DNA of 64,000 bases, taken from Nicoliella lavandulae (GTDB lineage Bacteria > Bacillota > Bacilli > Lactobacillales > Lactobacillaceae). The DNA is taken from contig NZ_JAWMWH010000001.1 of NCBI RefSeq assembly GCF_037546185.1, positions 62,001-126,000 on the forward strand. The letters are read 5' to 3'. Shown piece after piece: positions 7,279 through 18,000 of this stretch. The notes under the pieces were generated by a model. The model saw nothing but the letters and a program-made list of their open reading frames with translations. It was not told where the DNA came from and searched no databases. The stretch's first letter is position 1. Every line of letters starts with the position of its first letter. Both the position numbers and the translations under genes were made by a program.

Positions 7279-9369
7279 TTATTCAGCGTTTCCACCGTTT
7301 TTCTTAATAATTTCTTCTTGAATAGCCTTTGGAACTGGAGAGTAATGGTCAAATGACATTGAGAATGTTCCACGTCCTTGAGTAGCTGAACGCAATGTAG
7401 TTGCGTAACCAAACATTTCAGATAGAGGAACAAAAGCATGAATCAATTGAGCCTTTGAACGAGTTTCCATTCCATCAACATTACCACGACGTGAAGTTAC
7501 TTGACCCATAACATCACCCATGTTTTCTTCAGGAACAACGATATCAACCTTCATAATTGGTTCAAGAATAACTGGATCAGCAGTCTTAGCAGCATTTCTT
7601 AAAGCAATTGAAGCAGCGATCTTAAATGCAGCTTCACTAGAATCGACATCATGGTAACTACCATCGTATAACTTGGCCTTAAGGTCAATCAATGGGTATC
7701 CAGCAAGAACACCATTAGCCATTGATTCCTTCAAACCTTGTTCTACTGAAGGGATAAATTCACGAGGAACAACCCCACCAACAATGGCATCTTCGAATTC
7801 GAAACCTTTACCAGTTTCGTTAGGAGTAAATTCAATCCATACGTCCCCGTATTGACCTTTACCACCAGATTGACGAATGAACTTACCTTGAGCCTTAGTT
7901 GGCTTAGTAAATGCTTCACGGTAAGCAACTTGAGGAGCACCAATAGTTGCTTCAACCTTGAATTCACGCTTCATACGGTCAACAATGATGTTCAAGTGAA
8001 GTTCACCCATTCCGGAGATAATAGTTTCACCAGTTTCAGGGTTAGTTTCAGCCTTGAAAGTAGGATCTTCTTCAGCAAGCTTTTGTAAAGCATTGTTCAT
8101 CTTATCTTGGTCAGCCTTGGTCTTAGGTTCAACAGAAACACTAATAACTGGTTCTGGGAATTCCATTGATTCAAGGTGTAATGGGTGCTTAGGATCAGTT
8201 AAAGAATCACCAGTAGTAGTATTCTTCAAACCAATAGCAGCAGCGATATCACCGGAGAATACTTCTTCGATTTCTTTACGGTGGTTAGAATGCATTTGTA
8301 GTAAACGACCAACACGTTCACGTTTATCCTTAGTAGCGTTCAATACGTATGAACCTGATTCCAAACTACCACGGTAAACACGAATAAATGTTAAACGTCC
8401 AACGAATGGGTCAGTCATGATCTTGAATGCTAAGGCAGCGAATGGCTTGTTGTCATCAGCCTTTAATTCAACTTCTTCACCAGTATCAGGATCAGTTGCC
8501 TTGTATGGGCGAACGTCAAGTGGTGATGGTAAGTAGTCAAGAACAGCATCAAGCATCATTTGGATACCCTTGTTCTTAAATGCAGAACCAGCTAATACTG
8601 GGTAGAATTCAAGATTTAAAGTAGCCTTACGGATAGCAGCCTTTAATTCAGCCTTGGTGATTTCTTCACCTTCAAGGTACTTGTCCATGATTGAATCATC
8701 AACATCAGCAACTGCTTCAATTAATTCATCATGACGCTTTTGAGCTTCGTCTTTTAAATCATCAGGAATTTCAACAGTATCCCATTCTGAACCTAACTTG
8801 TCTTCGTCGTAAAGGTATGCCTTCATTTCAATTAAGTCAACCATACCTTCGAAAGTATCTTCGGCACCAATTGGCATTTGAATAGCATGTGCGTTAGCAT
8901 CCAAACGTTCGTGTAAGGATTTTACTGACATATCAAAGTCAGCACCTAACTTATCCATCTTGTTAGCAAAAACGATTCTTGGAACGTTGTATTCTGAAGC
9001 TTGACGCCAAACAGTTTCAGTTTGAGGTTCAACCCCAGCAGCAGCATCCAAGATAGTAATTGATCCATCAAGAACCCGTAAAGAACGTTCAACTTCGGCA
9101 GTGAAGTCCACGTGTCCTGGGGTATCAATGATGTTTACCCGGTAACCCTTCCATTGTGCAGTAGTAGCAGCGGAAGTAATAGTAATACCACGTTCTTGTT
9201 CTTGTTCCATCCAGTCCATTTGTGAAGCACCATCATGGGTTTCACCAATTTTGTGGGTAATTCCAGTATAGTATAAGATCCGTTCAGTAGCGGTAGTCTT
9301 ACCAGCATCAATATGGGCAGTAATACCGATATTACGAGTCTTTTCTAAAGGAAATTCTCTTTTAGCCAT
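7279..9369 (-). CDS. fusA: elongation factor G
   Basis: This GTPase drives ribosome translocation and, with RRF, ribosome recycling. The P-loop AHIDAGKT is at residues 18-25; DTPGH and NKMD follow. Domains II-V are complete and the length is 696 residues. An in-frame ATG at 9408 would add 13 residues, but the GAGGAG ribosome-binding site lies inside that extension. The family N-terminus MAKREFPLEK fixes the start at 9369. Last gene of the str operon, with its own terminator. Confidence 0.98.
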   Translation of the reverse strand: MAKREFPLEKTRNIGITAHIDAGKTTATERILYYTGITHKIGETHDGASQMDWMEQEQERGITITSAATTAQWKGYRVNIIDTPGHVDFTAEVERSLRVLDGSITILDAAAGVEPQTETVWRQASEYNVPRIVFANKMDKLGADFDMSVKSLHERLDANAHAIQMPIGAEDTFEGMVDLIEMKAYLYDEDKLGSEWDTVEIPDDLKDEAQKRHDELIEAVADVDDSIMDKYLEGEEITKAELKAAIRKATLNLEFYPVLAGSAFKNKGIQMMLDAVLDYLPSPLDVRPYKATDPDTGEEVELKADDNKPFAALAFKIMTDPFVGRLTFIRVYRGSLESGSYVLNATKDKRERVGRLLQMHSNHRKEIEEVFSGDIAAAIGLKNTTTGDSLTDPKHPLHLESMEFPEPVISVSVEPKTKADQDKMNNALQKLAEEDPTFKAETNPETGETIISGMGELHLNIIVDRMKREFKVEATIGAPQVAYREAFTKPTKAQGKFIRQSGGKGQYGDVWIEFTPNETGKGFEFEDAIVGGVVPREFIPSVEQGLKESMANGVLAGYPLIDLKAKLYDGSYHDVDSSEAAFKIAASIALRNAAKTADPVILEPIMKVDIVVPEENMGDVMGQVTSRRGNVDGMETRSKAQLIHAFVPLSEMFGYATTLRSATQGRGTFSMSFDHYSPVPKAIQEEIIKKNGGNAE

Positions 9370-9410
9370 GTGTTTATGTTTCTCCTCTCGACAACAGTTC
9401 AGTTTCAAAT

Positions 9411-9443
9411 AAAGTGGCTAGTTAATAAACTAATAGCCACTTT
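9411..9443 (-). promoter_or_regulatory. hairpin in the rpsG-fusA spacer
   Basis: An inverted repeat AAAGTGGCTA/TAGCCACTTT with a short inner stem, located between rpsG and fusA. On the minus strand it is followed by only a weak T-run (TTTATTT), so it may be a partial attenuator or an RNA processing/stability element rather than a full terminator. Confidence 0.5.
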
Positions 9444-9480
9444 TTATTATAACAAATTATAAGATTAACTAAACTACTTA

Positions 9481-9951
9481 TTACCAACGGTAATGTGCAA
9501 AGGCACGGTTAGCTTCAGCCATCTTATGAGTGTCTTCACGCTTCTTAACGGAAGCACCAGTATTGTTAGCAGCATCCATGATTTCACGAGCTAAACGTTC
9601 AGTCATAGTGTGTTCACCACGTAAACGTGAGTAATTAGTAATCCAACGAAGACCTAAAGTAGTACGACGACCTGGACGTACTTCGATAGGAACTTGGTAG
9701 TTAGCCCCACCAACACGGCGAGCCTTAACTTCAAGTACAGGCATAACGTTCTTCATAGCTTCTTCGAATACTTCAACTGGTTCGTTACCAGTTTCTTCTT
9801 TAATTAAGTCGAATGCACCGTATAAAATCTTAGATGCAGTTCCTCTCTTACCATCTAACATCAAGTGGTTGATTAAGCTGGTAACCATTTTTGAGTTGTA
9901 AATTGGATCAGGAATAACTTCTCGATCCGCAACATGTCCTTTTCTTGGCAT
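9481..9951 (-). CDS. rpsG: 30S ribosomal protein S7
   Basis: S7 nucleates assembly of the 30S head and contacts the E-site tRNA. It is 156 residues long; PRKGHVADREVIPDPIY and the QVPIEVRPGRRTTLGLRW segment are diagnostic. It lies 33 bases after rpsL. S7 is the str operon repressor in E. coli. Confidence 0.98.
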   Translation of the reverse strand: MPRKGHVADREVIPDPIYNSKMVTSLINHLMLDGKRGTASKILYGAFDLIKEETGNEPVEVFEEAMKNVMPVLEVKARRVGGANYQVPIEVRPGRRTTLGLRWITNYSRLRGEHTMTERLAREIMDAANNTGASVKKREDTHKMAEANRAFAHYRW

Positions 9952-9984
9952 TTAAATATCCTCCTCGTTTTTAAGTATAATCGA

Positions 9985-10398
9985 TTATTCCTTAGGCTTC
10001 TTAGTACCGTACTTAGAACGACTTTGACGACGATCTTCAACACCGGCAGTATCTAAGGCACCACGAACGATGTGGTAACGTACCCCAGGTAAATCCTTAA
10101 CACGACCACCACGAATTAAAACAACACTATGTTCTTGAAGGTTGTGTCCGATACCTGGAATATAAGCAGTAACTTCGATTAAGTTTGATAATCTAACACG
10201 AGCATACTTACGTAAAGCAGAGTTAGGCTTCTTTGGAGTCATAGTACCAACACGGGTAGCAACACCACGTTTTTGTGGAGCTGGGTTGTTGGTTTGAACT
10301 TTCTTGTAACTATTGTACCCATGGTTTAAAGCAGGGGATTTTGATTTAGAACTTTTAGATTTACGTCCGTTACGAACTAATTGGTTAATAGTAGGCAT
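9985..10398 (-). CDS. rpsL: 30S ribosomal protein S12
   Basis: S12 is the decoding-centre protein. It is 137 residues long. The lysines where streptomycin-resistance changes occur are wild type in the TPKKPNSALRKYARVRL and GGRVKDLPGVRYH segments. An AAGGAGGA site precedes the ATG. First gene of the str operon, with a long structured leader. Confidence 0.98.
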   Translation of the reverse strand: MPTINQLVRNGRKSKSSKSKSPALNHGYNSYKKVQTNNPAPQKRGVATRVGTMTPKKPNSALRKYARVRLSNLIEVTAYIPGIGHNLQEHSVVLIRGGRVKDLPGVRYHIVRGALDTAGVEDRRQSRSKYGTKKPKE

Positions 10399-10553
10399 CT
10401 AAAAATTCCTCCTTTCATTAATTTAATACTTTGATATAAGTCCACACATCCAGGTGGTTCTTTTTTATTTCTAAAAAAAGAACCGCCGTTTACGTACGAA
10501 ATTGTACATTTCATGGAGAATCCTAGTTCTCCATATCAGCAAGCACGTTTACT
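10399..10553 (-). promoter_or_regulatory. structured 5' leader of the str operon
   Basis: The untranslated region between the rpsL promoter and rpsL has two strong hairpins. One pairs ATGGAGAA with TTCTCCAT (10513-10534, eight base pairs, six-base loop). The other pairs GGCGGTTCTTTTTT with AAAAAAGAACC plus ACC (about 10450-10485). Neither is followed by a T-run on the minus strand, so they look like a protein-binding or stability leader rather than a terminator. S7 or S12 autoregulation is a guess by analogy. Confidence 0.55.
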
Positions 10554-10582
10554 ATCTTATCACTCAGCAATTATGGTGTCAA
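10554..10582 (-). promoter_or_regulatory. rpsL (str operon) promoter
   Basis: On the minus strand a perfect TTGACA (10577-10582) is followed after 17 bases by TAAGAT (10554-10559). It is back to back with the start of the competence gene at 10642. Confidence 0.85.
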
Positions 10583-10610
10583 TTGAATTTTATAAATCAA
10601 CTTAGTTTAT

Positions 10611-10621
10611 TTTTACGTATT
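10611..10621 (+). promoter_or_regulatory. possible competence sigma-factor box upstream of the prepilin peptidase
   Basis: TTTTTACGTATT resembles the streptococcal/lactococcal ComX box core TACGAATA (six of eight positions) preceded by a T-tract. It lies about 20 bases before the ATG, which would make a very short leader. No good housekeeping promoter is obvious here. The call rests on a short match and on the gene's function. Confidence 0.3.
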
Positions 10622-10641
10622 TTAATTCTGAGGTGATCAAA

Positions 10642-11313
10642 ATGAAAATCATTCTTTATTTTATAATTGGTAGCACAATTGGATCATTTATTACATTAGT
10701 AATTCAACGTCGCGATGTAAACGAATCAATTGTTATGCCCCGTTCACATTGTAATTACTGCATGACAACGCTTAAGTGGTACGATTTAGTTCCCGTTATT
10801 AGTTATCTACTTTTAAACGGTCGATGTAGGTATTGTCGCAGCACAATATCTAAGTCTACCATCATCAATGAAGTTATATTTGGTTTGCTCTTTATGATTA
10901 TCATTTTTAAACCAATGAATTTATTTATATTCAGTTCAATGTTATTAATGACGTTATTGGCCATTATTGATTATCAAAAATTAATGGTCCCAACCATTGT
11001 AATTATAGTAATGTTTTTAAATAATCTAATGTACTATTTTATATTTAACGACGGCAACATCATCCAGCTAAGCTTAATCATTGGCACATACTTACTCACG
11101 CAATTATTAAACCCCTTCGTCTTAAAAATGGGAGCTGGTGATATTGATGTTATTTTTATCTTATCATTAATTATTGGTTTCAAAATAAACATTATATTAA
11201 TCATCATTGCAGCCGTTTTAGCATTGTTTTTCTTCGCATTGAAAAGGGTTAATAGAATTCCGTTTATTCCATTTCTAGCAATTAGTTATTTATGCTGCCT
11301 ACTATGGATATAA
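10642..11313 (+). CDS. comC: A24-family prepilin peptidase (ComC-like)
   Basis: A membrane aspartyl protease that cleaves and N-methylates type IV pilin-like leaders, needed to assemble the competence pseudopilus. The 223 residues show the cytoplasmic zinc-type CNYC and CRYC pairs after the first membrane helix. The catalytic aspartates are in AIIDYQ and in GAGD (the GxGD motif), with about six to seven further membrane segments. I chose the ATG at 10642, spaced six bases after GAGGTG; a GTG at 10633 lies within that site. It is the only plus-strand gene within the ribosomal/RNA polymerase cluster. Confidence 0.9.
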   Translation: MKIILYFIIGSTIGSFITLVIQRRDVNESIVMPRSHCNYCMTTLKWYDLVPVISYLLLNGRCRYCRSTISKSTIINEVIFGLLFMIIIFKPMNLFIFSSMLLMTLLAIIDYQKLMVPTIVIIVMFLNNLMYYFIFNDGNIIQLSLIIGTYLLTQLLNPFVLKMGAGDIDVIFILSLIIGFKINIILIIIAAVLALFFFALKRVNRIPFIPFLAISYLCCLLWI

Positions 11314-11346
11314 AAAAAGCACCTCCAAATTAATGGAGATGCTTTT
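11312..11346 (-). terminator. rpoC terminator, shared with the convergent comC
   Basis: The arms AAAAGCATCTCC and GGAGGTGCTTTT pair fully on the minus strand (one G-U pair) and are followed by seven Ts. On the plus strand the same stem has one mismatch and a shorter T-run, so it terminates rpoBC best and comC less well. Confidence 0.88.
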
Positions 11347-11358
11347 CTAAACGGTTAA

Positions 11359-14300
11359 TTAATTTTTAGCGTCTTCTTCTTTTTTGATCTTTTCTTCAAG
11401 TTCACTGATTGAGTAAACTCCGTCAGTAGTTGAAGCGCCAATTTCCTTCGGTTTGATATCACCATAGGTGTGCATACCAGTACCAGCAGGAATTAACTTA
11501 CCAATAATAACATTTTCTTTCAATCCAACTAATGGATCGTTCTTACCACGAATTGCGGCATCAGTTAATACTCGAGTCGTTTCTTGGAATGAAGCAGCAG
11601 ATAAGAAACTGTTAGTTTCAAGTGCGGCCTTAGTAATTCCAAGTAATACTGGACGAGCAGTAGCAGGAATCTTACCAGTGATAACAGCATCACGGTTGCT
11701 TTCCTTAAAGTCATTAATATCCATTAATGTACCAGGAAGCAATTCAGTGTCACCAGGATCCATGATTCGTACCTTACGAAGCATTTGTCTAACCATGATT
11801 TCGGCGTGCTTATCACTCAAGTCCACCCCTTGCATCCGGTAAACCTTTTGAACTTCACCAAGAAGGTAAACTTCAGTTGAAAGAGTATCTCTAACCTTGA
11901 TTAATTCCTTTGGATCAATTGAACCATCATTCAATTGGGAACCACGGCGGATAAAGTCACCTTCTGCAACTTGAAGTTGTGAATTGATAGGAACACTGTA
12001 AGTTCTAGTATCAGTATCACCCTTAATGGTAATTTCTTGAGTTCTTTCAGCTGGGTTTTCTTCAATTTTTTCAACTGTACCGGTAACTTCAGTAATTTCA
12101 GCTTTCCCTTTAGGATTTCTAGCTTCCACAATTTCTTGAACCCGAGGAAGTCCTTGGGTAATATCTGAGTTTCCGGCAACCCCACCAGTATGGAAGTTCC
12201 GCATGGTTAATTGAGTCCCAGGTTCACCGATTGATTGAGCAGCAACAGTACCAACGGCTTCCCCAACTTCAACTGGATCACCAGTTGCTAGGTTCCGACC
12301 GTAACACTTAGCACAAACCCCGTGAACACTATTACAAGTGAATGCAGAACGAATTTCAACTTCTTTAATTCCAGCATCTTCAATTGCTTGAGCTTCTGGT
12401 TCGTTAATCATTTCGTTCTTGTTAACGATAACTTCACCATTCTTAGGATCAACCACCGTCTTCATTGCAAACCGACCAATAACACGGTCATACAATGGTT
12501 CGATAGTTTCATTTCCTTGTGTCATGGCTTTAACTACTAATCCACGATCAGTACCACAGTCATCTTCACGAATAATAACATCTTGAGCCACATCAACTAG
12601 CCGTCTAGTTAAGTAACCAGAGTTGGCAGTCTTCAAGGCCGTATCAGTCATACCCTTACGAGCACCGTGGGTAGAAATAAACATTTCCAAGACAGATAAA
12701 CCTTCACGGAAGTTTGAAGTAATTGGTAGTTCCATGATGTCTCCACTAGGTGAAGCCATCAATCCACGCATACCAGCTAATTGAGTAAAGTTTGAAATGT
12801 TACCACGAGCCCCAGAATCACTCATCATAAAGATTGGATTTTGTGGATCGAAGTTCTTCATTAGCAATTCTTGGATTTCATCCTTAGCGTCACTCCAGAT
12901 TTGAATAACCCGTTCGTAACGTTCTTGGTCAGTAATTAAACCACGACGGAATTGCTTAGTAACCATATCAACTTGCTTATGAGCATGTTCAAGTACGGCA
13001 GACTTTTCTTTTAAGTCAGTAACATCGGTAATCCCAACCGTTAACCCTGACTTAGTGGACTTGTCGTAACCAATATCTTTAATCCGGTCCAATAGTTTTG
13101 AAGTAATCGTAACTTTGTATTCGTTATATACTTCAGCGATCACATCACTCAAGAAGCCCTTCTTAAATGGCGGAACTAATGGTGCATCCTTCAAGTGATC
13201 AAAAATATTTTCACCAGGTTCTAGGAAGTATTGATCTGGAATGTGGCCATGAACGTTAGTATCAGTAGGTTCATTCAAGTAAGTGAAGGCCTTAGGTAAG
13301 ATATGGTTAAAAATAATCTTACCAGTCGTCGTTACTAAAATCTTATCCTTTTGATCATCGGTAAATGGCTTTTCAGGCATTGAAGAAACCCGAATTCCAA
13401 CTCTAGTGTGCCAATGAGTAGTTCCGTTTTGGTATGAAAGAAGTGCTTCGTTGTAATCATTGAAGATTGTTCCTTCACCTTCACGACCAGCTTCTTCCAT
13501 CGTCAAGTAGTAGTTACCAATAACCATATCTTGAGATGGAGCAACAATTGGTTTTCCATCACGAGGAGCAAGAATATGACTGGCAGCAAGCATTAAGATC
13601 CGTGATTCAGCTTGTGCTTCATCAGATAATGGAACGTGAATGGCCATTTGGTCACCATCAAAATCGGCATTGTAAGCTTCACAAGCCAATGGATGTAAAC
13701 GCATTGACTTACCACTAACTAACACTGGTTCAAAGGCTTGAATTCCCAAACGGTGAAGCGTAGGTGCCCGGTTAAGTAATACCGGATGTTCTTTAATAAC
13801 ATCTTCTAAGACATCGAACACTTCATCTTCTTGACGATCAATTTGGCGCTTGGCATTTTTAATATTTGATGCAATTCCACGCTTAACCAATTCTTTCATA
13901 ATGAAAGGTTTGAATAATTCCATTGCCATTGGCACTGGAAGTCCCATTTGGTTAAATTTAAGGAATGGTCCAACATCAATAACAGAACGACCAGAGTAGT
14001 CAACCCGTTTTCCAAGTAAGTTTTGTCTGAAACGACCTTGCTTACCCTTAAGCATATGAGAAAGTGACTTCAATGGACGGTTACCAGGACCAGCAACTGG
14101 ACGACCACGACGACCATTATCAATCAAGGCATCAACGGCTTCTTGAAGCATCCGTTTTTCGTTTTGAACGATAATTCCTGGCGCATGTAAGTCTAATAAA
14201 CGCTTAAGCCGGTTATTACGGTTAATTACCCGACGGTATAAATCATTCAAGTCAGAAGTAGCAAAACGGCCACCTTCTAGTTGAACCATTGGACGAAGAT

Positions 14301-15009
14301 CAGGTGGAATAACTGGAATTGCATCCATTACCATCCAATCTAAATCATTTTCAGAAGTTAGGAAGGCTTCCAAAATGTCTAATCGACGAACTGCACGAGT
14401 TCTCTTTTGACCAGTTGCCTTCTTTAATTCTTCTTTTAATTCATCAGTTTCACGTTGTACATCAACGTTTTCAAGCAATGTCTTAATAGCTTCAGCACCG
14501 ATATCAGCTTTAAAACGAGAACCATATTCAAGTTTCTTTTCCCGATAATCATGTTCTGATAGTAATTGCTTGTTTTCAAGTGGGGTGTCACCAGCATCAG
14601 TAACAACATAGGAAGCAAAGTAAATAATTTCTTCCAATGCTCGTGGGCTCATGTCTAAGACAAGCCCCATTCGACTTGGAATTCCCTTGAAGTACCAAAT
14701 ATGAGTAACTGGTGCGGCCAATTCAATATGACCCATCCGTTCTCTTCTAACCTTAGAGCGCGTAACTTCAACTCCACAGCGGTCACAGACGATTCCACGG
14801 TAACGAATTCGTTTGTACTTACCACAAGCACATTCCCAATCTTTGGTAGGCCCAAAGATTCGTTCATCGAACAAACCTTCTTTTTCGGGCTTCAAAGTCC
14901 GGTAGTTAATGGTTTCAGGTTTTTGAACTTCACCATATGACCAACTACGGATTTTATCAGAAGATGCTAGGCCAATTTGCATGCTTTCGAATTTATTAAC
15001 ATCGACCAA
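11359..15009 (-). CDS. rpoC: DNA-directed RNA polymerase subunit beta'
   Basis: The largest RNA polymerase subunit, 1216 residues. The N-terminal zinc ribbon cysteines are at 60, 62, 75 and 78. The catalytic magnesium motif NADFDGDQMA and the bridge helix region are intact. The second zinc cluster is present (CNSVHGVCAKCYG with an upstream Cys). The gene starts 17 bases after rpoB and is co-transcribed with it. Confidence 0.99.
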   Translation of the reverse strand: MVDVNKFESMQIGLASSDKIRSWSYGEVQKPETINYRTLKPEKEGLFDERIFGPTKDWECACGKYKRIRYRGIVCDRCGVEVTRSKVRRERMGHIELAAPVTHIWYFKGIPSRMGLVLDMSPRALEEIIYFASYVVTDAGDTPLENKQLLSEHDYREKKLEYGSRFKADIGAEAIKTLLENVDVQRETDELKEELKKATGQKRTRAVRRLDILEAFLTSENDLDWMVMDAIPVIPPDLRPMVQLEGGRFATSDLNDLYRRVINRNNRLKRLLDLHAPGIIVQNEKRMLQEAVDALIDNGRRGRPVAGPGNRPLKSLSHMLKGKQGRFRQNLLGKRVDYSGRSVIDVGPFLKFNQMGLPVPMAMELFKPFIMKELVKRGIASNIKNAKRQIDRQEDEVFDVLEDVIKEHPVLLNRAPTLHRLGIQAFEPVLVSGKSMRLHPLACEAYNADFDGDQMAIHVPLSDEAQAESRILMLAASHILAPRDGKPIVAPSQDMVIGNYYLTMEEAGREGEGTIFNDYNEALLSYQNGTTHWHTRVGIRVSSMPEKPFTDDQKDKILVTTTGKIIFNHILPKAFTYLNEPTDTNVHGHIPDQYFLEPGENIFDHLKDAPLVPPFKKGFLSDVIAEVYNEYKVTITSKLLDRIKDIGYDKSTKSGLTVGITDVTDLKEKSAVLEHAHKQVDMVTKQFRRGLITDQERYERVIQIWSDAKDEIQELLMKNFDPQNPIFMMSDSGARGNISNFTQLAGMRGLMASPSGDIMELPITSNFREGLSVLEMFISTHGARKGMTDTALKTANSGYLTRRLVDVAQDVIIREDDCGTDRGLVVKAMTQGNETIEPLYDRVIGRFAMKTVVDPKNGEVIVNKNEMINEPEAQAIEDAGIKEVEIRSAFTCNSVHGVCAKCYGRNLATGDPVEVGEAVGTVAAQSIGEPGTQLTMRNFHTGGVAGNSDITQGLPRVQEIVEARNPKGKAEITEVTGTVEKIEENPAERTQEITIKGDTDTRTYSVPINSQLQVAEGDFIRRGSQLNDGSIDPKELIKVRDTLSTEVYLLGEVQKVYRMQGVDLSDKHAEIMVRQMLRKVRIMDPGDTELLPGTLMDINDFKESNRDAVITGKIPATARPVLLGITKAALETNSFLSAASFQETTRVLTDAAIRGKNDPLVGLKENVIIGKLIPAGTGMHTYGDIKPKEIGASTTDGVYSISELEEKIKKEEDAKN

Positions 15010-15026
15010 TTGAGCGGCCTCCTTAT

Positions 15027-18000
15027 TTATTCTTTAGAATTTGTGTTAGTAGTGTTTGATTCTTCACTATTTTCTTGACTAGCTTTTTCGGCGTTCTTCT
15101 TAGCTTCTTGTTCTTTAGCTAACTTACTCAAAGCGTCAACGTTAACAACATCGTTATCTTCGTTGTCCATATCTCTAAGTTCAACTTCCTTGTGATCCTT
15201 GTTAAGAACCTTCATATCAAGCCCTAATGCTTGTAATTCTTTAACTAGAACCCGGAATGATTCAGGAACACCTGGCTTAGGAATTGGTTCACCCTTAACG
15301 ATTGCTTCATAAGTCTTAACCCGTCCAACAACATCATCAGACTTGTAAGTTAAGATTTCTTGAAGGGTATAAGCAGCACCATAAGCTTCAAGGGCCCAAA
15401 CTTCCATTTCACCAAACCGTTGACCCCCAAATTGAGCTTTACCACCAAGTGGTTGTTGAGTAACTAATGAGTAAGGTCCAATTGCACGAGCATGAATCTT
15501 ATCATCAACCATGTGAGCAAGCTTCAAGTAGTGCATAACCCCAACGGCAATTCGCTTGTCGAAAGGTTCACCAGTCCGACCATCATAAACGACACTCTTC
15601 GTATCAGGAGCCATTCCAGCTTCCTTAACAATGTCATCAATATCATCATCACTAGCTCCATCAAAGACAGGCGTTGTAACGTGAATACCTAATTTACGAG
15701 CAGCCATTCCTAAATGCAATTCAAGAAGTTGACCAATGTTCATCCGTGAAGGCACACCCATTGGACTCAACATAATATCAATTGGAGTTCCATCTGGTAA
15801 GTATGGCATATCTTCTTCAGGAATTACGATTGAAACCGTCCCCTTGTTACCATGACGTCCAGACATCTTGTCTCCAACTTGAATCTTACGTTTTTGAGCA
15901 ATGTATACTCGAACCATTTGGTTAACACCTGGGGATAGTTCATCACCATTTTCACGGCTAAAGACCTTAATGTCTTGAACAATTCCACCAGCACCATGCG
16001 GAACCTTAAGTGAAGTATCACGAACTTCACGCGCCTTTTCACCAAAGATTGCGTGTAGTAATCGTTCTTCAGCTGATAATTCAGTCACACCCTTAGGAGT
16101 AACCTTACCAACTAAAATATCACCATCATGAACTTCGGCCCCAATTCTAACAACCCCGTTTTCGTCAAGGTTTTTAAGTGCATCTTCCCCAACGTTAGGA
16201 ATTTCACGGGTCATTTCTTCAGGTCCTAATTTAGTATCACGAGCTTCTGATTCATATTCTTCGATATGAATTGAAGTATAAACATCATCACGGATTAAAC
16301 GTTCATTAATCGCAATGGCATCTTCGAAGTTGTATCCTTGCCAAGTCATGAAGGCAACGACTGGGTTTTGACCTAATGCTAATTCACCATTTTCCATTGA
16401 TGGACCATCAGCTAACACTTCGTTTGCATCAACATGATCGTTAACCCGAACGATTGGCCGTTGGTTGTAGTTCTTACCACCATTGGAACGTTGGAATTTC
16501 ATCAACTTGTAAGTGTCTAACGCACCATCATCACGACGAACCCGAACTTCACGGGAATCAACATATTCAACGTTTCCTTCATGCTTACAAATTAAAGCAA
16601 CTCCGGAATCATGCGCAGCCCGGTATTCCATTCCAGTACCAACTAGTGGTGCATGTGGATCTACCAATGGAACCGCTTGACGTTGCATGTTAGCACCCAT
16701 TAAAGCACGGTTGGAGTCATCATTTTCCAAGAATGGAATACATGCAGTCGCAACAGAAACTACTTGTTTTGGTGAAACGTCCATGTAGTCAACGTCTTTA
16801 ATGTTAGCAACGATGTTATCAGAACGATGCCGTGCTAACACAGTATCATTTTGGAATGAACCATCATCATTAAGCGGGGAGTTTGCTTGTGCAACCACGT
16901 ACTTATCTTCTTCGTCCGCACTTAAGTAATCAATCTTGTCAGTAACCTTGTGGTCCTTCCAAGAAACACGACGGTATGGAGTTTCAACGAATCCATACTT
17001 GTTGATTCGTGCATAACTGGAAAGTGTATTGATCAACCCGATATTTGGACCTTCGGGCGTTTCAATCGGACAAATCCGACCATAGTGAGTATAGTGAACG
17101 TCCCGCACTTCATATCCGGCCCGATCACGAGTTAACCCACCAGGTCCCAATGCAGAAAGACGCCGTTTATGAGTTAATTCACCCAATGGATTGGTTTGAT
17201 CCATGAATTGGGAAAGTTGTGAAGAACCAAAGAATTCTTTCACAGAAGCAACTACTGGTCGAATGTTAATTAATTGTTGTGGAGTAACAGTAGCAGCATC
17301 TTGGATTGACATCCGTTCTCTAACTACTCTTTCCATCCGTGCCAAACCAATTCTAAATTGGTTTTGTAACAACTCACCAACAGAACGAATCCGACGGTTA
17401 CCCAAGTGATCAATATCATCTGGACCACCAATTCCTTCTTGTAAGTTCAAGAAGTAGTTAATGGATGAAATAATATCAGCAGGAGTAATGTGCTTAAAGT
17501 CCAATGGAATGTTGTCATTTCCAATGATTGGCACAACCCGGTCTGGGTCGTTCTTAGAGTAAACCTTAATCACTTGAATCGTCATTGGTTCAGTTACAAC
17601 CGCTTGATCAGATGGTTCAAACGTGTAAGCCTTGAAATCTTGACGGTCTAAATATGGTGTAAGCTTTGCTAATAGTTCACGACTAATCGTTTCATCCTTC
17701 TTAGCAAGAATTTCACCAGTATCTGGATCAGCTAATGTTTCAGCCAATGTAAGACCTAATAATCTATTTTTAAGTTTTAATTTGTTGTTAGTCTTAAAAC
17801 GACCAACAGGTGCCATATCGTAACGCTTTGGATCAAAGAAGCGTGCAGTTAACAAACTTCTTGAAGAATCAGCAGTCTTAGGTTCACCTGGCCGTAGCCG
17901 TTCATAGATGTCCTTTAATGCTTCTTCAACTCGTGAGTCTTCAGCATTCTTGTGAACATCCTTTTCTAAGGTTAATGATAAACTATCATTTGAGCCAAGA

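Noticed and set aside
7369..9408. Longer fusA frame starting at 9408
   Set aside because: The ribosome-binding site for the conserved MAKREFPLEK start lies within the extra 13 codons.
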